Shown in pieces: positions 25,913 to 34,044 of a stretch of 34,044 nucleotides of DNA. The stretch comes from Calditrichota bacterium (GTDB lineage Bacteria > Calditrichota > Calditrichia > Calditrichales > Calditrichaceae). How positions within the stretch are numbered: the stretch's first letter is position 1; the number at the start of each line of letters is the position of its first letter. The notes under the pieces were generated by a model, which saw nothing but the letters and a program-made list of their open reading frames with translations, had not been told where the DNA came from and did no database searches. The translations under genes and the position numbers were made by a program. Location: contig JAADIP010000109.1 in assembly GCA_013151275.1 (NCBI GenBank), positions 1 through 34,044 of the forward strand, written 5' to 3'.

Positions 25913-28621
25913 ATGAAAAAACTAATAATCATTTGGTTAATTGTTGGATATGTTTTAGGGCAAATTCATTTATCCGCACAAATCGTTAAAACGGACAGTA
26001 TTTTGTTTAAGAATCCGAACGAAAATTTTTACAACGAAGATAACATCAGCCTTCCTCTTCCAACTTTTGATCAACCTCCGAAAACATTACCGCTATTAAA
26101 AAACGATTTTATTGTTAATAATTTCGGAGGCGAGTATGGTTCCGTGCAAATGTTTCCTGATATTGCCGTTAATGAGCTCGGATATTACGCAGTTACGTGG
26201 ATAGATATGCGCAACGGCTGTAAAGAAATTTTTGCCCAATTTTTCAATAATAAGGATCAAAAAATCGGCGGCAATATCCTCGTAAGTAAAAAACCCAATA
26301 ATTGGAATTCTTTCCCGGCAATCGCAGCTTCTCCCAAAGGAGAATTTATTATTACCTGGGCGCAGAAATACGATGTTATTCTGGCTCAAAGAGTCACGCA
26401 GAACGGTAAAAAAATCGGCGATAATTTCACGATAAATACCAGGAGCGGCAATAATATCCTTAATCCCTCGATTGCAGTGAATGAAAACGGAGATTTTATA
26501 ATTGCCTGGTACAACGATTACACCGGAAGGTATAATTTATACGCCCGGGTTTTTGACGCCGACGGTAACCCGTATGGCGATGAAATTACGATTATTGACG
26601 AACCTGATAGCAGACTTTCGAGTATCGGGGGAGAAAAAAGAGTAGCCGCGGACGGTAAAGGAAATTTTGCGGTTGTCTGGAGCTCTTACCTTAACGGAAA
26701 ATCAAGAATATTTCTTCAATTAATAGATAGTCATGGGAACAAAGCGGGAAATAGTATCATGATCAGCGATCCTGACGACAGCTATAGTCATTATTCTCCG
26801 ACCATTGCCGCTACTGACGAGGGGTATTTTATGATTATCTGGTCCAGTTCAGGCGATAGCCTTATGGGCAGAATTTATAATAGCGACGGATATTTTGTTA
26901 CTGACCAATTCGCTGTTACACCGGAAAAAATTCCGTCTTATGCTTCCTACACGATTTCCTCTGATAATGATCAGGTCTTTCTTGTTTTCTGGAGCGTTTC
27001 CATCATGGTTATCCGTCAAAAATTTTCAATTAGCGGAGAATTTTCGGGACCTCCGGACACCTTAAAATTTACTTCGAGCGGTCAGTTTCCGAGCGTTTCC
27101 GATATTCTTAACGATCATCTTTATTTAACCTTTTCAAAATATCGTCTTAATGATTTAGATATTTTTCTTCAAAAATACGATATCGACTCAGAGCCTGTCG
27201 GGAATTTGACAACCGTTAACGACGACAGCGGAAGCGCCTGGCAGGAAAAGCCGGACGTTTTTTTTAATGATAAAGGGGAATCCGTAGTATTATGGATAGA
27301 TCCCCGAAACGGTCGGTACGATTTATATGCACAGATGTTGGATCAGAACTTCAATCCCATCGGTCAAAATATTCAGATAAATGATACACCTGCTGAATAT
27401 TGGTACACCGGAGACAAAACCGCCGCGGCTTTATCGGACGGCTCGTTTGTGATCGCGTTTTCCGGATGGCAAAATTATTATGATTATAATATTTACTTGC
27501 AGAAACTAAGCCCCACCGGGCAAAAAACAGGAAAAAACAAATTAGTAATGCAATCTAAAAATTCCTCTTTTAAGGTAAAGTTAAAAGTAAACAACGATGA
27601 TCAGATATTGCTTTGTTGGTACGATAACCACAAAGGGACAGATGCCGCATATCTTAAAAAATTTGATATCAATTTAACGCCCGTTTCTTCTCAAACGCGT
27701 TTTATTTTTCAGAAAAATAATTTGACCCGCCGCTCTTTTACAATAGCCGTAAATGATTCTTTTAACATATTTGCCGCCTGGATGGATTATAATTCTAAGA
27801 CGGAAAAATACGGCGACAAAATTTACGGTCTTTTATATAACGATAAAGGCAAAATTATTTCGGATACTATTTTGATTGAAAGATTGTACTATTCGGAAGA
27901 GCCGTCTTTTTTGATCAATGCTATTGACAATAAAAACAACCTGCTTGCTTTCTGGAAATCTTCTTTTAAAATTCATCTGAAGAGATATTATTACTCCGAA
28001 GGCGATACTTTTGTTTATCATAAAACTTTCTATCACACCAGTCGCAAAAACATCGAACCGCAAATCATCGATTTCCGGAATCACAAAGCCTTTGTTAAAT
28101 GGAATTCGGACGGTGAGGTTTACGCTTATTTTTTAAATGACAACAGGCAAAAACTTTATCCGTTTCTCTTATATTCGTATAAAAATTTCCAACCGTACCG
28201 GATAGCCTACTATACCCATAATGGCGCGCAGATATTTAAGGATAAATTATTATTTGCCTACGAAAGCAATCAAAACAAAAATACCGGATACGATATCTGG
28301 GCAAACGTGCAAAAATTTGACAGTCTGAATTTTGAGCCGGAGTTATTTTTCCCGATGGCGGAGCGGGACGTTCTGTTTCAAAACTATCCGAATCCGTTCA
28401 GAAGAAAAACAACCATCGTTTATGAAATTTATGCTTTTCACAAGGTAAAAATATCCGTTTATGATATTCGCGGCAGAAAGGTTAAGGATTTAATAAACAA
28501 AAATCAAAGAAGAGGCATTTACGAAATTGAATTTGACGCGTCCGATTTGCCGTCCGGAATATATTTTTGCAGATTGGAAGCGTTTAATACCCAAGTTAAA
28601 AAATTGGTTCTGATCAAGTAA
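25913..28621 (+). CDS. Large secreted protein with T9SS type A sorting domain
   Basis: 902 residues. A signal peptide (about 1-24, ending near LSAQ) directs it to the periplasm. The body contains at least eight imperfect repeats of about 45-65 residues, each with a strand like FIIAW or YAVTW, an Asp/Asn-Gly turn, a strand like LYAQ, and a G-x-x-I-G turn; this suggests a beta-propeller-like fold. Residues about 820-902 are a classic C-terminal sorting domain: QNYPNPF, VKISVYDIRGRKVK, SGIYFCRLE and VKKLVLIK. Cargo is expected to cross the outer membrane through the T9SS and be attached or released. No catalytic motif recognised; adhesion or binding is possible. AGGGA precedes the ATG. Confidence 0.88.
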   Translation: MKKLIIIWLIVGYVLGQIHLSAQIVKTDSILFKNPNENFYNEDNISLPLPTFDQPPKTLPLLKNDFIVNNFGGEYGSVQMFPDIAVNELGYYAVTWIDMRNGCKEIFAQFFNNKDQKIGGNILVSKKPNNWNSFPAIAASPKGEFIITWAQKYDVILAQRVTQNGKKIGDNFTINTRSGNNILNPSIAVNENGDFIIAWYNDYTGRYNLYARVFDADGNPYGDEITIIDEPDSRLSSIGGEKRVAADGKGNFAVVWSSYLNGKSRIFLQLIDSHGNKAGNSIMISDPDDSYSHYSPTIAATDEGYFMIIWSSSGDSLMGRIYNSDGYFVTDQFAVTPEKIPSYASYTISSDNDQVFLVFWSVSIMVIRQKFSISGEFSGPPDTLKFTSSGQFPSVSDILNDHLYLTFSKYRLNDLDIFLQKYDIDSEPVGNLTTVNDDSGSAWQEKPDVFFNDKGESVVLWIDPRNGRYDLYAQMLDQNFNPIGQNIQINDTPAEYWYTGDKTAAALSDGSFVIAFSGWQNYYDYNIYLQKLSPTGQKTGKNKLVMQSKNSSFKVKLKVNNDDQILLCWYDNHKGTDAAYLKKFDINLTPVSSQTRFIFQKNNLTRRSFTIAVNDSFNIFAAWMDYNSKTEKYGDKIYGLLYNDKGKIISDTILIERLYYSEEPSFLINAIDNKNNLLAFWKSSFKIHLKRYYYSEGDTFVYHKTFYHTSRKNIEPQIIDFRNHKAFVKWNSDGEVYAYFLNDNRQKLYPFLLYSYKNFQPYRIAYYTHNGAQIFKDKLLFAYESNQNKNTGYDIWANVQKFDSLNFEPELFFPMAERDVLFQNYPNPFRRKTTIVYEIYAFHKVKISVYDIRGRKVKDLINKNQRRGIYEIEFDASDLPSGIYFCRLEAFNTQVKKLVLIK

Positions 28622-28640
28622 AATTCGCTTTGGGAATCAA

Positions 28641-28672
28641 TAAAAAAAGCCGGCGAAACATATTCGCCGGCT
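28641..28672 (-). terminator. Rho-independent terminator after rplI
   Basis: A perfect 10-base stem (AGCCGGCGAA with TTCGCCGGCT), a five-base loop and, on the minus strand, seven T. It ends the ribosomal-protein unit and lies between the convergent T9SS gene and rplI. Confidence 0.9.
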
Positions 28673-28682
28673 ATCGTTCATT

Positions 28683-29126
28683 TTATTCTTTTACAACCCA
28701 AACTTTAACCATTGCCTGAACTTCGGGATGCAGTTTAATCGGTACGGAATAGATTCCAAGGGATTTAATGGGTTCATCCAATTGAATTTTCCGGCGGTCA
28801 ACTTCAAAGCCCTGCGCAGAAAGGGCGTCGGCAATATTTTGTGAAGTTACAGACCCGAAGAGCTTGTCTTCTTCGCCCACCTGAACGGGAATAGTACAGG
28901 AAACGCTTTCCAGCTTTTTAGCAAATTCTTCGGCAATCCGTTTTTCTTTTTCCTGACGCCAGCTGCGTACTTTTAGATCGTTTTCCAGACGTTTTCTGTT
29001 TTCCTTGCTTGCAATATAGGCAATTCCCTTCGGAATCAAATAGTTACGGGCGTAACCGTCTTTCACTTTTACAATATCGCCCGTTTTGCCTAATCCTTCG
29101 TAATCTTGACGTAATATTATTTCCAT
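28683..29126 (-). CDS. rplI: 50S ribosomal protein L9
   Basis: Large-subunit protein that binds 23S rRNA at the base of the L1 stalk. The N-domain MEIILRQDYEGLGKTGDIVKV and YARNYLIPKG are diagnostic, followed by the long connecting helix and the C-terminal domain. I chose the ATG at 29126 (147 residues, the usual length), preceded by GAAGG, over an in-frame GTG at 29135 that would add three residues. It lies 22 bases after rpsR. Confidence 0.96.
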   Translation of the reverse strand: MEIILRQDYEGLGKTGDIVKVKDGYARNYLIPKGIAYIASKENRKRLENDLKVRSWRQEKEKRIAEEFAKKLESVSCTIPVQVGEEDKLFGSVTSQNIADALSAQGFEVDRRKIQLDEPIKSLGIYSVPIKLHPEVQAMVKVWVVKE

Positions 29127-29148
29127 GCTTATCACCTTCTTTAATTGT

Positions 29149-29382
29149 TTACCTGGTAAAATCCGCTACAAATGGAATCAAAGCCAGGTGCCGGGCTCTT
29201 TTGATGGCTCTGGCTAACTGCCGCTGGTGTTTAGCACAAGTGCCTGAGGTGTGTCTGGGAATAATTTTTCCCTGTTCGGTCAGATATTTCAACAATTTCT
29301 TTTCTTCCTTAAAATCTATGTAAACAACACCTTCCTGGCAAAAGCTGCAGACGCGTTTTCTTCTAAATTTCAACATATTCAT
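29149..29382 (-). CDS. rpsR: 30S ribosomal protein S18
   Basis: Small-subunit protein that pairs with S6 on the 16S platform. Seen: RRKRVCSFC at the N-terminus, [20 protein letters not shown] and [13 protein letters not shown]. Cys12, Cys15, Cys49 and His52 could form a zinc site, as in the cysteine-containing class of S18. 77 residues, normal length. GAGGGG precedes the ATG and overlaps the gap of seven bases after rpsF. The usual ssb gene between rpsF and rpsR is absent. Confidence 0.96.
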   Translation of the reverse strand: MNMLKFRRKRVCSFCQEGVVYIDFKEEKKLLKYLTEQGKIIPRHTSGTCAKHQRQLARAIKRARHLALIPFVADFTR

Positions 29383-29389
29383 AATCCCC

Positions 29390-29881
29390 TCAGTTTTTTT
29401 CTTCGTTTTTTGGTTCTTCGGGCTGAGGCGCTTCGTTTTGCTTTTCTTCGGGTTCCTGTTTCACCTCTTCCGCGGCGGGAGCTGCTTTGGGTTCCGGAGT
29501 TTCGACGGGAGCCTTCTTCGGCGGTTCAACTACCGGCGCCGGTTCCTGTTTAATGCTTTTCCCCTCTTCGTCCATAGCCATTGCTTTTAATTTCCGCTTT
29601 TCGTAGCGATAGGTAAGATAACGCAAAACCTTGTCGTTAAAATTGTACTCGCTCTCCAGCTCTTTGGGGATATTGCCGGTGCCTTCGAATTCAATGGATC
29701 CGTAAAAGCCGTACTGCTTTTTGTGAATTTCGTAAGCAAGGCGTCGTTTACCCCACTTATCCACCTTACGAACCTTGCCGCCGTTTGAGGCGATGATGTT
29801 GCCGAATCGTTCGATTGTAGCATCAATCTCCTTTGGCGGCATAAGGCTGTCGAGAATAAAGATCGTTTCGTAAATAGCCAT
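29390..29881 (-). CDS. rpsF: 30S ribosomal protein S6 with long acidic C-terminal tail
   Basis: The first 100 residues are a standard S6: [38 protein letters not shown] and [12 protein letters not shown]. The remaining 60 or so are low-complexity, rich in Glu, Pro, Ala and Lys ([11 protein letters not shown] through [10 protein letters not shown]), and likely disordered. S6 of many bacteria is 95-135 residues, so this 163-residue form is long. A near-perfect AAAGGAGG lies six bases before the ATG. First gene of the rpsF-rpsR-rplI group. Confidence 0.95.
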   Translation of the reverse strand: MAIYETIFILDSLMPPKEIDATIERFGNIIASNGGKVRKVDKWGKRRLAYEIHKKQYGFYGSIEFEGTGNIPKELESEYNFNDKVLRYLTYRYEKRKLKAMAMDEEGKSIKQEPAPVVEPPKKAPVETPEPKAAPAAEEVKQEPEEKQNEAPQPEEPKNEEKN

Positions 29882-29964
29882 ACATACCTCCTTTGGTCTT
29901 TACGATCCCTTTGCCTTTTTACAAAGGGATAGGATTAATTATTGGTTTATTAAGTTCAAATATA

Positions 29965-31974
29965 TTACAAAAGCGGCGCGATTACCAGCGCGACCACCGA
30001 CATTAACTTAATCAAAATATTCAGCGACGGACCCGCGGTGTCTTTAAAGGGATCGCCCACGGTATCGCCGACCACGGCTGCTTTATGGGCATCGGAGCCT
30101 TTGCCGCCCAAAGCGCCGCTTTCGATGTATTTTTTGGCGTTATCCCAGGCTCCGCCGGCGTTTGCCATAAAAATAGCCATTAACACACCGCATACGGTTA
30201 CTCCCGCCAGCAAGCCGCCCAACATTTCGGCTCCGCCCAAAAACCCGAAGATAACAGGCGTAAGAATCGCCAGCAGACCGGGCACCACCATCCGTTTGAT
30301 TGCGGCGGCGGTTGAAATATCCACGCATTTGCGGTAATCCGCTTCCGCCTTACCTTCCATCAAACCGGGTATTTCTTTGAACTGACGCCGGACTTCGGAA
30401 ATCATGTCAAAAGCGGCGTCGCCCACAGCGCGCAGAGCAAAGGACGAAAACAGAAAGGGCAACATTCCGCCGATAAACAAACCAGCCATTACATAAGGAT
30501 TGGAAACATCGATCGTTTTGATTCCCGCGGTAGCCATAAAAGCGCTAAAAAGCGCCAAAGCGGTTAAAGCGGCGCTGCCTATGGCAAATCCTTTGCCGAT
30601 TGCCGCGGTCGTGTTGCCGACGGCGTCCAATTTATCGGTTCTTTCACGGACTTCCTTTCCCAGATCAGCCATCTCGGTAATTCCGCCGGCATTATCGGCA
30701 ATGGGTCCGTATGCGTCAACAGCAAGTTGAATTCCGATCGTGGAAAGCATGCCGAGGGCTGCAATGGCAATGCCGTACAACTGAGCCTGCGAATAAGCCA
30801 CTACAATGGCGATTGCCAGAACAATGACCGGCAACGCGGTGCTCATCATTCCCGTGGAAAGACCTGCAATAATGTTGGTAGCAGTTCCGGTTTCCGAGGC
30901 ATGAGCAATTCTTTGCGCTGGTTTTTTAGATTCGGAAGTGTAATATTCCGTCAGAATGCCGATTAAAACTCCGCCGATCAATCCGGCAATCAATGCCAGA
31001 TAAATATGCAAAGAATTTGCGGGCAGGAAAGCATTGATCACAAAATAAGACAAAATTGCCATAACAAAACCGGCGCCAAAGGTTCCCATATTCAAAGCAG
31101 TCTGGGGATTTCCGCCCTCTTTGGTTCGGACAAAAAAGGTGCCGACAATGGAAACCAAAATTCCGAAGCCCGCCAGAACCAGAGGCATTAAAACATGATC
31201 GAGACTTTTGGTAGCTCCGAGAACCATGGATCCCACAATAGCGCCGACATACGATTCAAACAGATCGGCGCCCATACCAGCTACGTCGCCGACATTATCG
31301 CCCACATTATCGGCAATTACGGCGGGGTTTCGGGGGTCGTCTTCGGGAATTCCGGCTTCCACTTTACCGACAAGGTCAGCGCCCACATCGGCAGCCTTGG
31401 TGTAAATTCCGCCTCCCACGCGGGCAAACAAAGCTATGGAACTTGCCCCCAGAGAGAATCCGCTGATAATGGGCATTACAAAATCCGTAAGCTGTGAAAC
31501 TTCCACGCCGTAAATTCTGGTGTACAAAGCGAATAAAACGCTAAGTCCCAAAAGACCCAGACCGGCTACGCTCATGCCCATTACGGATCCGCCGGAAAAA
31601 GCGATAAGCAGCGCCTTATTTAAACTTGTGCGAGCCGCGTTGGCAGTACGGACATTGGCTGCGGTCGCCACCCGCATTCCGAAATATCCGGCAAGAGCCG
31701 AACAGGTCGCTCCCACCACAAACGACAGGGCAACAAGTTCGGTTTCATTATGTAAGTTCCCTACAAAAAGTAAAACAGCCACAACAATCACAAAAAAGGC
31801 AAGAACCCGATATTCGCGTCCTAAAAAAGCCATGGCGCCTTCACGGATGTAACCGGAAATCTTCTGCATCTGCTCTGTTCCGGGATCCTTTTTCTGAATG
31901 CTAATCGAACGAAACAAAGCAAAAACCAGTGCAATAACAGCACTCCCGATTGCAAAAACAATATTCTGCGTCAT
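29965..31974 (-). CDS. hppA: Membrane-bound ion-pumping pyrophosphatase, K+-dependent type
   Basis: Couples pyrophosphate hydrolysis to H+ or Na+ transport across the inner membrane. 669 residues with about 16 hydrophobic segments. The pyrophosphate site is clear: [20 protein letters not shown] (197-215), [20 protein letters not shown] (221-240), [13 protein letters not shown] (420-432), and the late [25 protein letters not shown] at 453-462 has alanine where K+-independent enzymes have lysine, so it is predicted to need K+. Whether it pumps H+ or Na+ is not decided; the K+-dependent class includes Na+ pumps. AGAGGG precedes the ATG. It lies between pth and rpsF. Confidence 0.95.
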   Translation of the reverse strand: MTQNIVFAIGSAVIALVFALFRSISIQKKDPGTEQMQKISGYIREGAMAFLGREYRVLAFFVIVVAVLLFVGNLHNETELVALSFVVGATCSALAGYFGMRVATAANVRTANAARTSLNKALLIAFSGGSVMGMSVAGLGLLGLSVLFALYTRIYGVEVSQLTDFVMPIISGFSLGASSIALFARVGGGIYTKAADVGADLVGKVEAGIPEDDPRNPAVIADNVGDNVGDVAGMGADLFESYVGAIVGSMVLGATKSLDHVLMPLVLAGFGILVSIVGTFFVRTKEGGNPQTALNMGTFGAGFVMAILSYFVINAFLPANSLHIYLALIAGLIGGVLIGILTEYYTSESKKPAQRIAHASETGTATNIIAGLSTGMMSTALPVIVLAIAIVVAYSQAQLYGIAIAALGMLSTIGIQLAVDAYGPIADNAGGITEMADLGKEVRERTDKLDAVGNTTAAIGKGFAIGSAALTALALFSAFMATAGIKTIDVSNPYVMAGLFIGGMLPFLFSSFALRAVGDAAFDMISEVRRQFKEIPGLMEGKAEADYRKCVDISTAAAIKRMVVPGLLAILTPVIFGFLGGAEMLGGLLAGVTVCGVLMAIFMANAGGAWDNAKKYIESGALGGKGSDAHKAAVVGDTVGDPFKDTAGPSLNILIKLMSVVALVIAPLL

Positions 31975-31984
31975 AACGCCCTCT

Positions 31985-32563
31985 CTATTTTAGATCTGTC
32001 TCAAAGAATTGCCGATTGAAACGATTCATTGCCTGTTCAATCCCTTCCCTGATCCAGACAACGATTCCTTGATGGGCTATGGGTAACAACTCCTTTAATT
32101 GTTCTTTTTCGCGAGCGTCAAATTCCGAAAGAACAAAATCCACCGGGTCTTCAAAATGATCTCCGATTCCTACCCTCAAGCGCGAGAACTCTTCGCTGCC
32201 CAGATGTTCGATTATCGACTTAAGACCATTGTGTCCGCCATCGCTTCCCTTTTTTCGAAAACGTAAACTCCCGAACGGCAACTGAAAGTCATCCAGAACA
32301 ACAAGAATTTTATCTAAATCCGCGGGAAACCGTTCAAGCACCTGCCGCACGGCGATTCCGCTTAAATTCATAAAAGTAGTCGGTTTAACCAACATTACCG
32401 GCTCGTCATCGATCTCAAACTGCAAAAAATAATAATCCCCTTTTCCTGGACGAAAGGGGATTTTATATTGTGCCCTGATATAATCCAAAAGAATAAAACC
32501 GATATTGTGGCGTGTAAAAAAATAACGCTTACCAGGGTTTCCGAGACCAAAAACAATACGCAC
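31985..32563 (-). CDS. pth: Peptidyl-tRNA hydrolase
   Basis: Releases tRNA from peptidyl-tRNA dropped by ribosomes. Seen: [18 protein letters not shown] with the catalytic His at 20, [26 protein letters not shown] with the conserved Asp, and [12 protein letters not shown]. 192 residues, normal. It starts with GTG at 32563; AGGGAC abuts the start, so the signal is unusually close. It follows rplY by 17 bases, the common rplY-pth pairing. Confidence 0.95.
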   Translation of the reverse strand: MRIVFGLGNPGKRYFFTRHNIGFILLDYIRAQYKIPFRPGKGDYYFLQFEIDDEPVMLVKPTTFMNLSGIAVRQVLERFPADLDKILVVLDDFQLPFGSLRFRKKGSDGGHNGLKSIIEHLGSEEFSRLRVGIGDHFEDPVDFVLSEFDAREKEQLKELLPIAHQGIVVWIREGIEQAMNRFNRQFFETDLK

Positions 32564-32580
32564 GTCCCTGTAAAATCCTG

Positions 32581-33213
32581 TTACTCTTCTTCTTTATCCT
32601 CTTTACCCTTGGAAATAACCTCCGGCTCCATCTCTTCCTCTTCCACCTCTTCTTCTTCAACCTCTTCGGCGCCGCGAGGAGCTTCCACACGACAAATCAC
32701 ATCGTCGGGATCGCCAAGAACGTCAAAGCCGTCGAATTGCAAATCTTTTATTCTTATCGATTGCCCGATTTCCAGATTGTCAACATTAATTTTGATTACA
32801 TCGGGAATATTCTCGGGAAGAACGGAAATTTCGAGGATACGTTTAATTTCGTCGAAAATACCGCCTTCCTTAACGCCTTCGGGCTTGCCTTCGAATTCAA
32901 CGGGGATTTCCATTTGAATTCTTTCGTGGGCTTTAATTCCCATAAAATCAACATGCAAAATACGGCTGGTAACCGGATGATACTGGACGTCTCTGATAAT
33001 GCATTTATGTGGTTCACCGTCAATTTCCAAAACGATCACGGAATGATGCCCGCGAAGCCCTACATTTAGATCGTGCTCATCGATGGCAATTTTGATGGGA
33101 TCTTCTATTTCTCCGTAAAGGACGGCGGGTATTTTACCTCCGCGTCTCAATTTCCGTGCGACAGATTTTCCAATCCCTTCCCGTTTTTCTGCAGCCAACT
33201 TTAATTCGGTCAT
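32581..33213 (-). CDS. rplY: 50S ribosomal protein L25/general stress protein Ctc
   Basis: Binds 5S rRNA. The 210-residue two-domain (Ctc/TL5) form: an N-terminal L25 domain (LAAEKREGIGKSVARKLRR, GKIPAVLYGE) to about residue 92, a beta C-domain (VEFEGKPEGVKEGGIF) to about 180, and a highly acidic Glu-rich tail. AAGGAG lies nine bases before the ATG. The tRNA-Gln terminator is just upstream, so this gene probably starts its own transcript, running on to pth and perhaps to hppA. Confidence 0.95.
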   Translation of the reverse strand: MTELKLAAEKREGIGKSVARKLRRGGKIPAVLYGEIEDPIKIAIDEHDLNVGLRGHHSVIVLEIDGEPHKCIIRDVQYHPVTSRILHVDFMGIKAHERIQMEIPVEFEGKPEGVKEGGIFDEIKRILEISVLPENIPDVIKINVDNLEIGQSIRIKDLQFDGFDVLGDPDDVICRVEAPRGAEEVEEEEVEEEEMEPEVISKGKEDKEEE

Positions 33214-33270
33214 GAATTCATTCTCCTTATTATCCTAAAATTATTTGAGAAAGCCGCTCTTACTTTTTAT

Positions 33271-33294
33271 AAAAAAAAGCAAGCCGCAGCTTGC
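33271..33294 (-). terminator. Rho-independent terminator after tRNA-Gln
   Basis: On the minus strand GCAAGC, a four-base loop, and GCTTGC are followed by eight T. It begins 11 bases after the tRNA 3' end and separates the tRNA from rplY. Confidence 0.88.
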
Positions 33295-33305
33295 ACAGAA
33301 CAAAG

Positions 33306-33377
33306 CTGGGGTGGGAGGACTCGAACCCCCGCATGGCGGGACCAAAACCCGCTGCCTTACCACTTGGCTACACCCCA
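33306..33377 (-). tRNA. trnQ: tRNA-Gln, anticodon TTG
   Basis: A complete cloverleaf on the minus strand: acceptor TGGGGTG with CACCCCA, D arm starting TAGCCAAGTGGTAAGGC, anticodon stem GCGGG/CCCGC around loop TTTTGGT (anticodon TTG), and T loop TTCGAGT. The discriminator is G and CCA is not encoded. The U-A first pair is usual for tRNA-Gln. 72 bases. Confidence 0.96.
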
Positions 33378-33396
33378 TTAAAAATAACAGATAACA

Positions 33397-33425
33397 AATT
33401 TAATATTATCAAAGGGAAGTGTCAA
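33397..33425 (-). promoter_or_regulatory. Predicted promoter of tRNA-Gln
   Basis: A perfect TTGACA (33425-33420) is followed after 17 bases by TAAATT (33402-33397, four of six consensus positions) on the minus strand. The expected start lies about 13 bases ahead of the tRNA 5' end. Sequence match only. Confidence 0.6.
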
Positions 33426-33454
33426 GTTTTGATGGCATTAATTTTAAAATATGA

Positions 33455-33612
33455 CCGCAGATTAAACTGATTACTCTGATTGCGCAGATGGAGTTGAGGT
33501 TTTTTGGGTTTTAATGCTTAAAATTGAAGAATTTGTTTTAGTTTCAGCTTTAGATCTATTTTATTCTCCGTGGTCATTGTGAATTCTTGGTGTGCTTGGT
33601 GGTTACTATTTC
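33455..33612 (+). repeat. Tandem repeat unit B
   Basis: Begins ccgcagatta and continues with 9-base-spaced variants of cagatt/gatta, then a middle part (gttgaggtttttt, gcttaaa, gaatttg) and a closing module with ctccgtgg and gtgcttggt. It is followed immediately by unit C, which starts with the same ccgcagatta. Confidence 0.75.
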
Positions 33613-33627
33613 CCGCAGATTAATCGG

Positions 33628-33717
33628 ATTACTCGGATTGCGCAGATTGAGTTGAGATTTTTTGACGTTTAGCGCTTAAATAAGAGAATTTGTTTGCGTT
33701 TCAAGTACAATCTTAAA
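33628..33717 (+). repeat. 90-bp exact direct repeat, first copy
   Basis: Identical base for base to 33955-34044. It covers the end of the periodic opening and the whole middle part of unit C. The second copy runs into the window edge, so the identity may extend further. Confidence 0.95.
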
Positions 33718-33733
33718 CAAGTACAATCTTAAA
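33702..33733 (+). repeat. 16-bp tandem duplication inside unit C
   Basis: Caagtacaatcttaaa occurs twice in direct succession, at 33702-33717 and 33718-33733, without a mismatch. Confidence 0.95.
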
Positions 33734-33787
33734 TTTAATCTCCGTGCGCTTTGTGACTAACTTTGTGTCCTTTGTGGTTATTATTCC

Positions 33788-34044
33788 CCGCAGATTAATC
33801 AATCCGATACACGCTATTTATTGATGTATCCGCTATGAAAATGTCTGTAATTGCCATTTAGAACAGCGCAGCGACAAGAAAGGGGCGGGTAGGTCGTTTA
33901 CGACCTTTGGAAGCCCCTTTAGGGGCTTGATAAACGCTGCCGAAAATTACACAGATTACTCGGATTGCGCAGATTGAGTTGAGATTTTTTGACGTTTAGC
34001 GCTTAAATAAGAGAATTTGTTTGCGTTTCAAGTACAATCTTAAA
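33788..34044 (+). repeat. Repeat unit D, interrupted, running off the window
   Basis: Opens with ccgcagattaatc like units B and C, but the pattern breaks off at about 33801 and resumes at about 33951 with cagattact, exactly as in unit C. The roughly 150 bases between look like an insertion. The last 90 bases equal 33628-33717. Confidence 0.7.
33866..33940. repeat. Nested hairpin segment within repeat unit D
   Basis: An outer inverted repeat, gcagcg (33868-33873) with cgctgc (33935-33940), encloses two perfect hairpins: aggtcg-ttta-cgacct (33891-33906) and aagcccct-tt-aggggctt (33911-33928). It is more GC-rich than its surroundings. It could be a small non-autonomous mobile element or a structured RNA. 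No terminal duplication is proven. Confidence 0.6.

Larger units (their letters stand above)
33613..33787 (+). repeat. Tandem repeat unit C
   Basis: Same layout as unit B over 175 bp. Its opening cagattaat, cggattact, cggattgcg, cagattgag is a clean 9-base periodicity. Its closing part (ctccgtgcg, ctttgtgac, taactttgt, gtcctttgt) is again 9-base periodic. It contains a 16-base tandem duplication at 33702-33733. Confidence 0.8.

Noticed and set aside
30038-31904. Several plus-strand open frames opposite hppA
   Set aside because: They are mirror frames of a GC-richer, Ala/Gly-rich membrane protein gene and lack start signals.
33455-34044. CRISPR array
   Set aside because: The units are 160-175 bp, diverge along their whole length and lack short identical repeats with unique spacers. 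No cas gene is in the window.

Overview
The window reads as a chromosomal segment of a Gram-negative, moderately AT-rich bacterium outside the Proteobacteria. Three things point to the Bacteroidota/Ignavibacteria/Calditrichota side of the tree: a secreted protein with a C-terminal type IX secretion (T9SS) sorting domain, a TonB/ExbB/ExbD energy-transduction operon, and an MglA/Roadblock regulatory cluster. The genus is not settled by the sequence. A Caldithrix-like organism is my best guess, and it is inference.

Layout. 1-246: an intergenic repeat copy. 247-2142 (+): two unrecognised membrane/secreted proteins, the first with an out-of-frame continuation. 2222-6128 (-): M20 metallohydrolase, dGTPase-like HD hydrolase, hotdog thioesterase and a YegS-type lipid kinase. 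6200-8313 (-): exbB-exbD-exbD-tonB with a predicted promoter and a clear terminator. 8415-14593 (-): a tight string of MA-like metallopeptidase, pyruvoyl arginine decarboxylase, agmatinase, GH57 glucanotransferase and C-terminal processing protease; an Atg22/UMF1-type transporter lies upstream. 16073-21279 (-): an eight-gene signalling cluster (PAS histidine kinase, receiver, DUF4388 protein, Roadblock-like protein, winged-helix protein, HAMP membrane protein, Roadblock protein, MglA-type GTPase) closed by a terminator. 21510-23975 (-): PriA. 23985-24785: about 800 bp with no convincing gene. 24786-28621 (+): an outer-membrane barrel candidate and a large T9SS cargo protein. 28683-33213 (-): rplI, rpsR, rpsF, hppA, pth and rplY. 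33306-33377 (-): tRNA-Gln. 33378-34044: a non-coding tandem array of 160-175 bp repeat units, one of them apparently interrupted by a hairpin-rich segment.

How genes work together. PdaD and SpeB form a two-step arginine to agmatine to putrescine route. ExbB/ExbD/TonB would power outer-membrane uptake. The 16-21 kb cluster looks like a complete sensor-to-GTPase circuit, probably for polarity, motility or surface behaviour, and is the best candidate for an under-described system here. The repeats at both ends of the window belong to one family and are the most striking non-coding signal.
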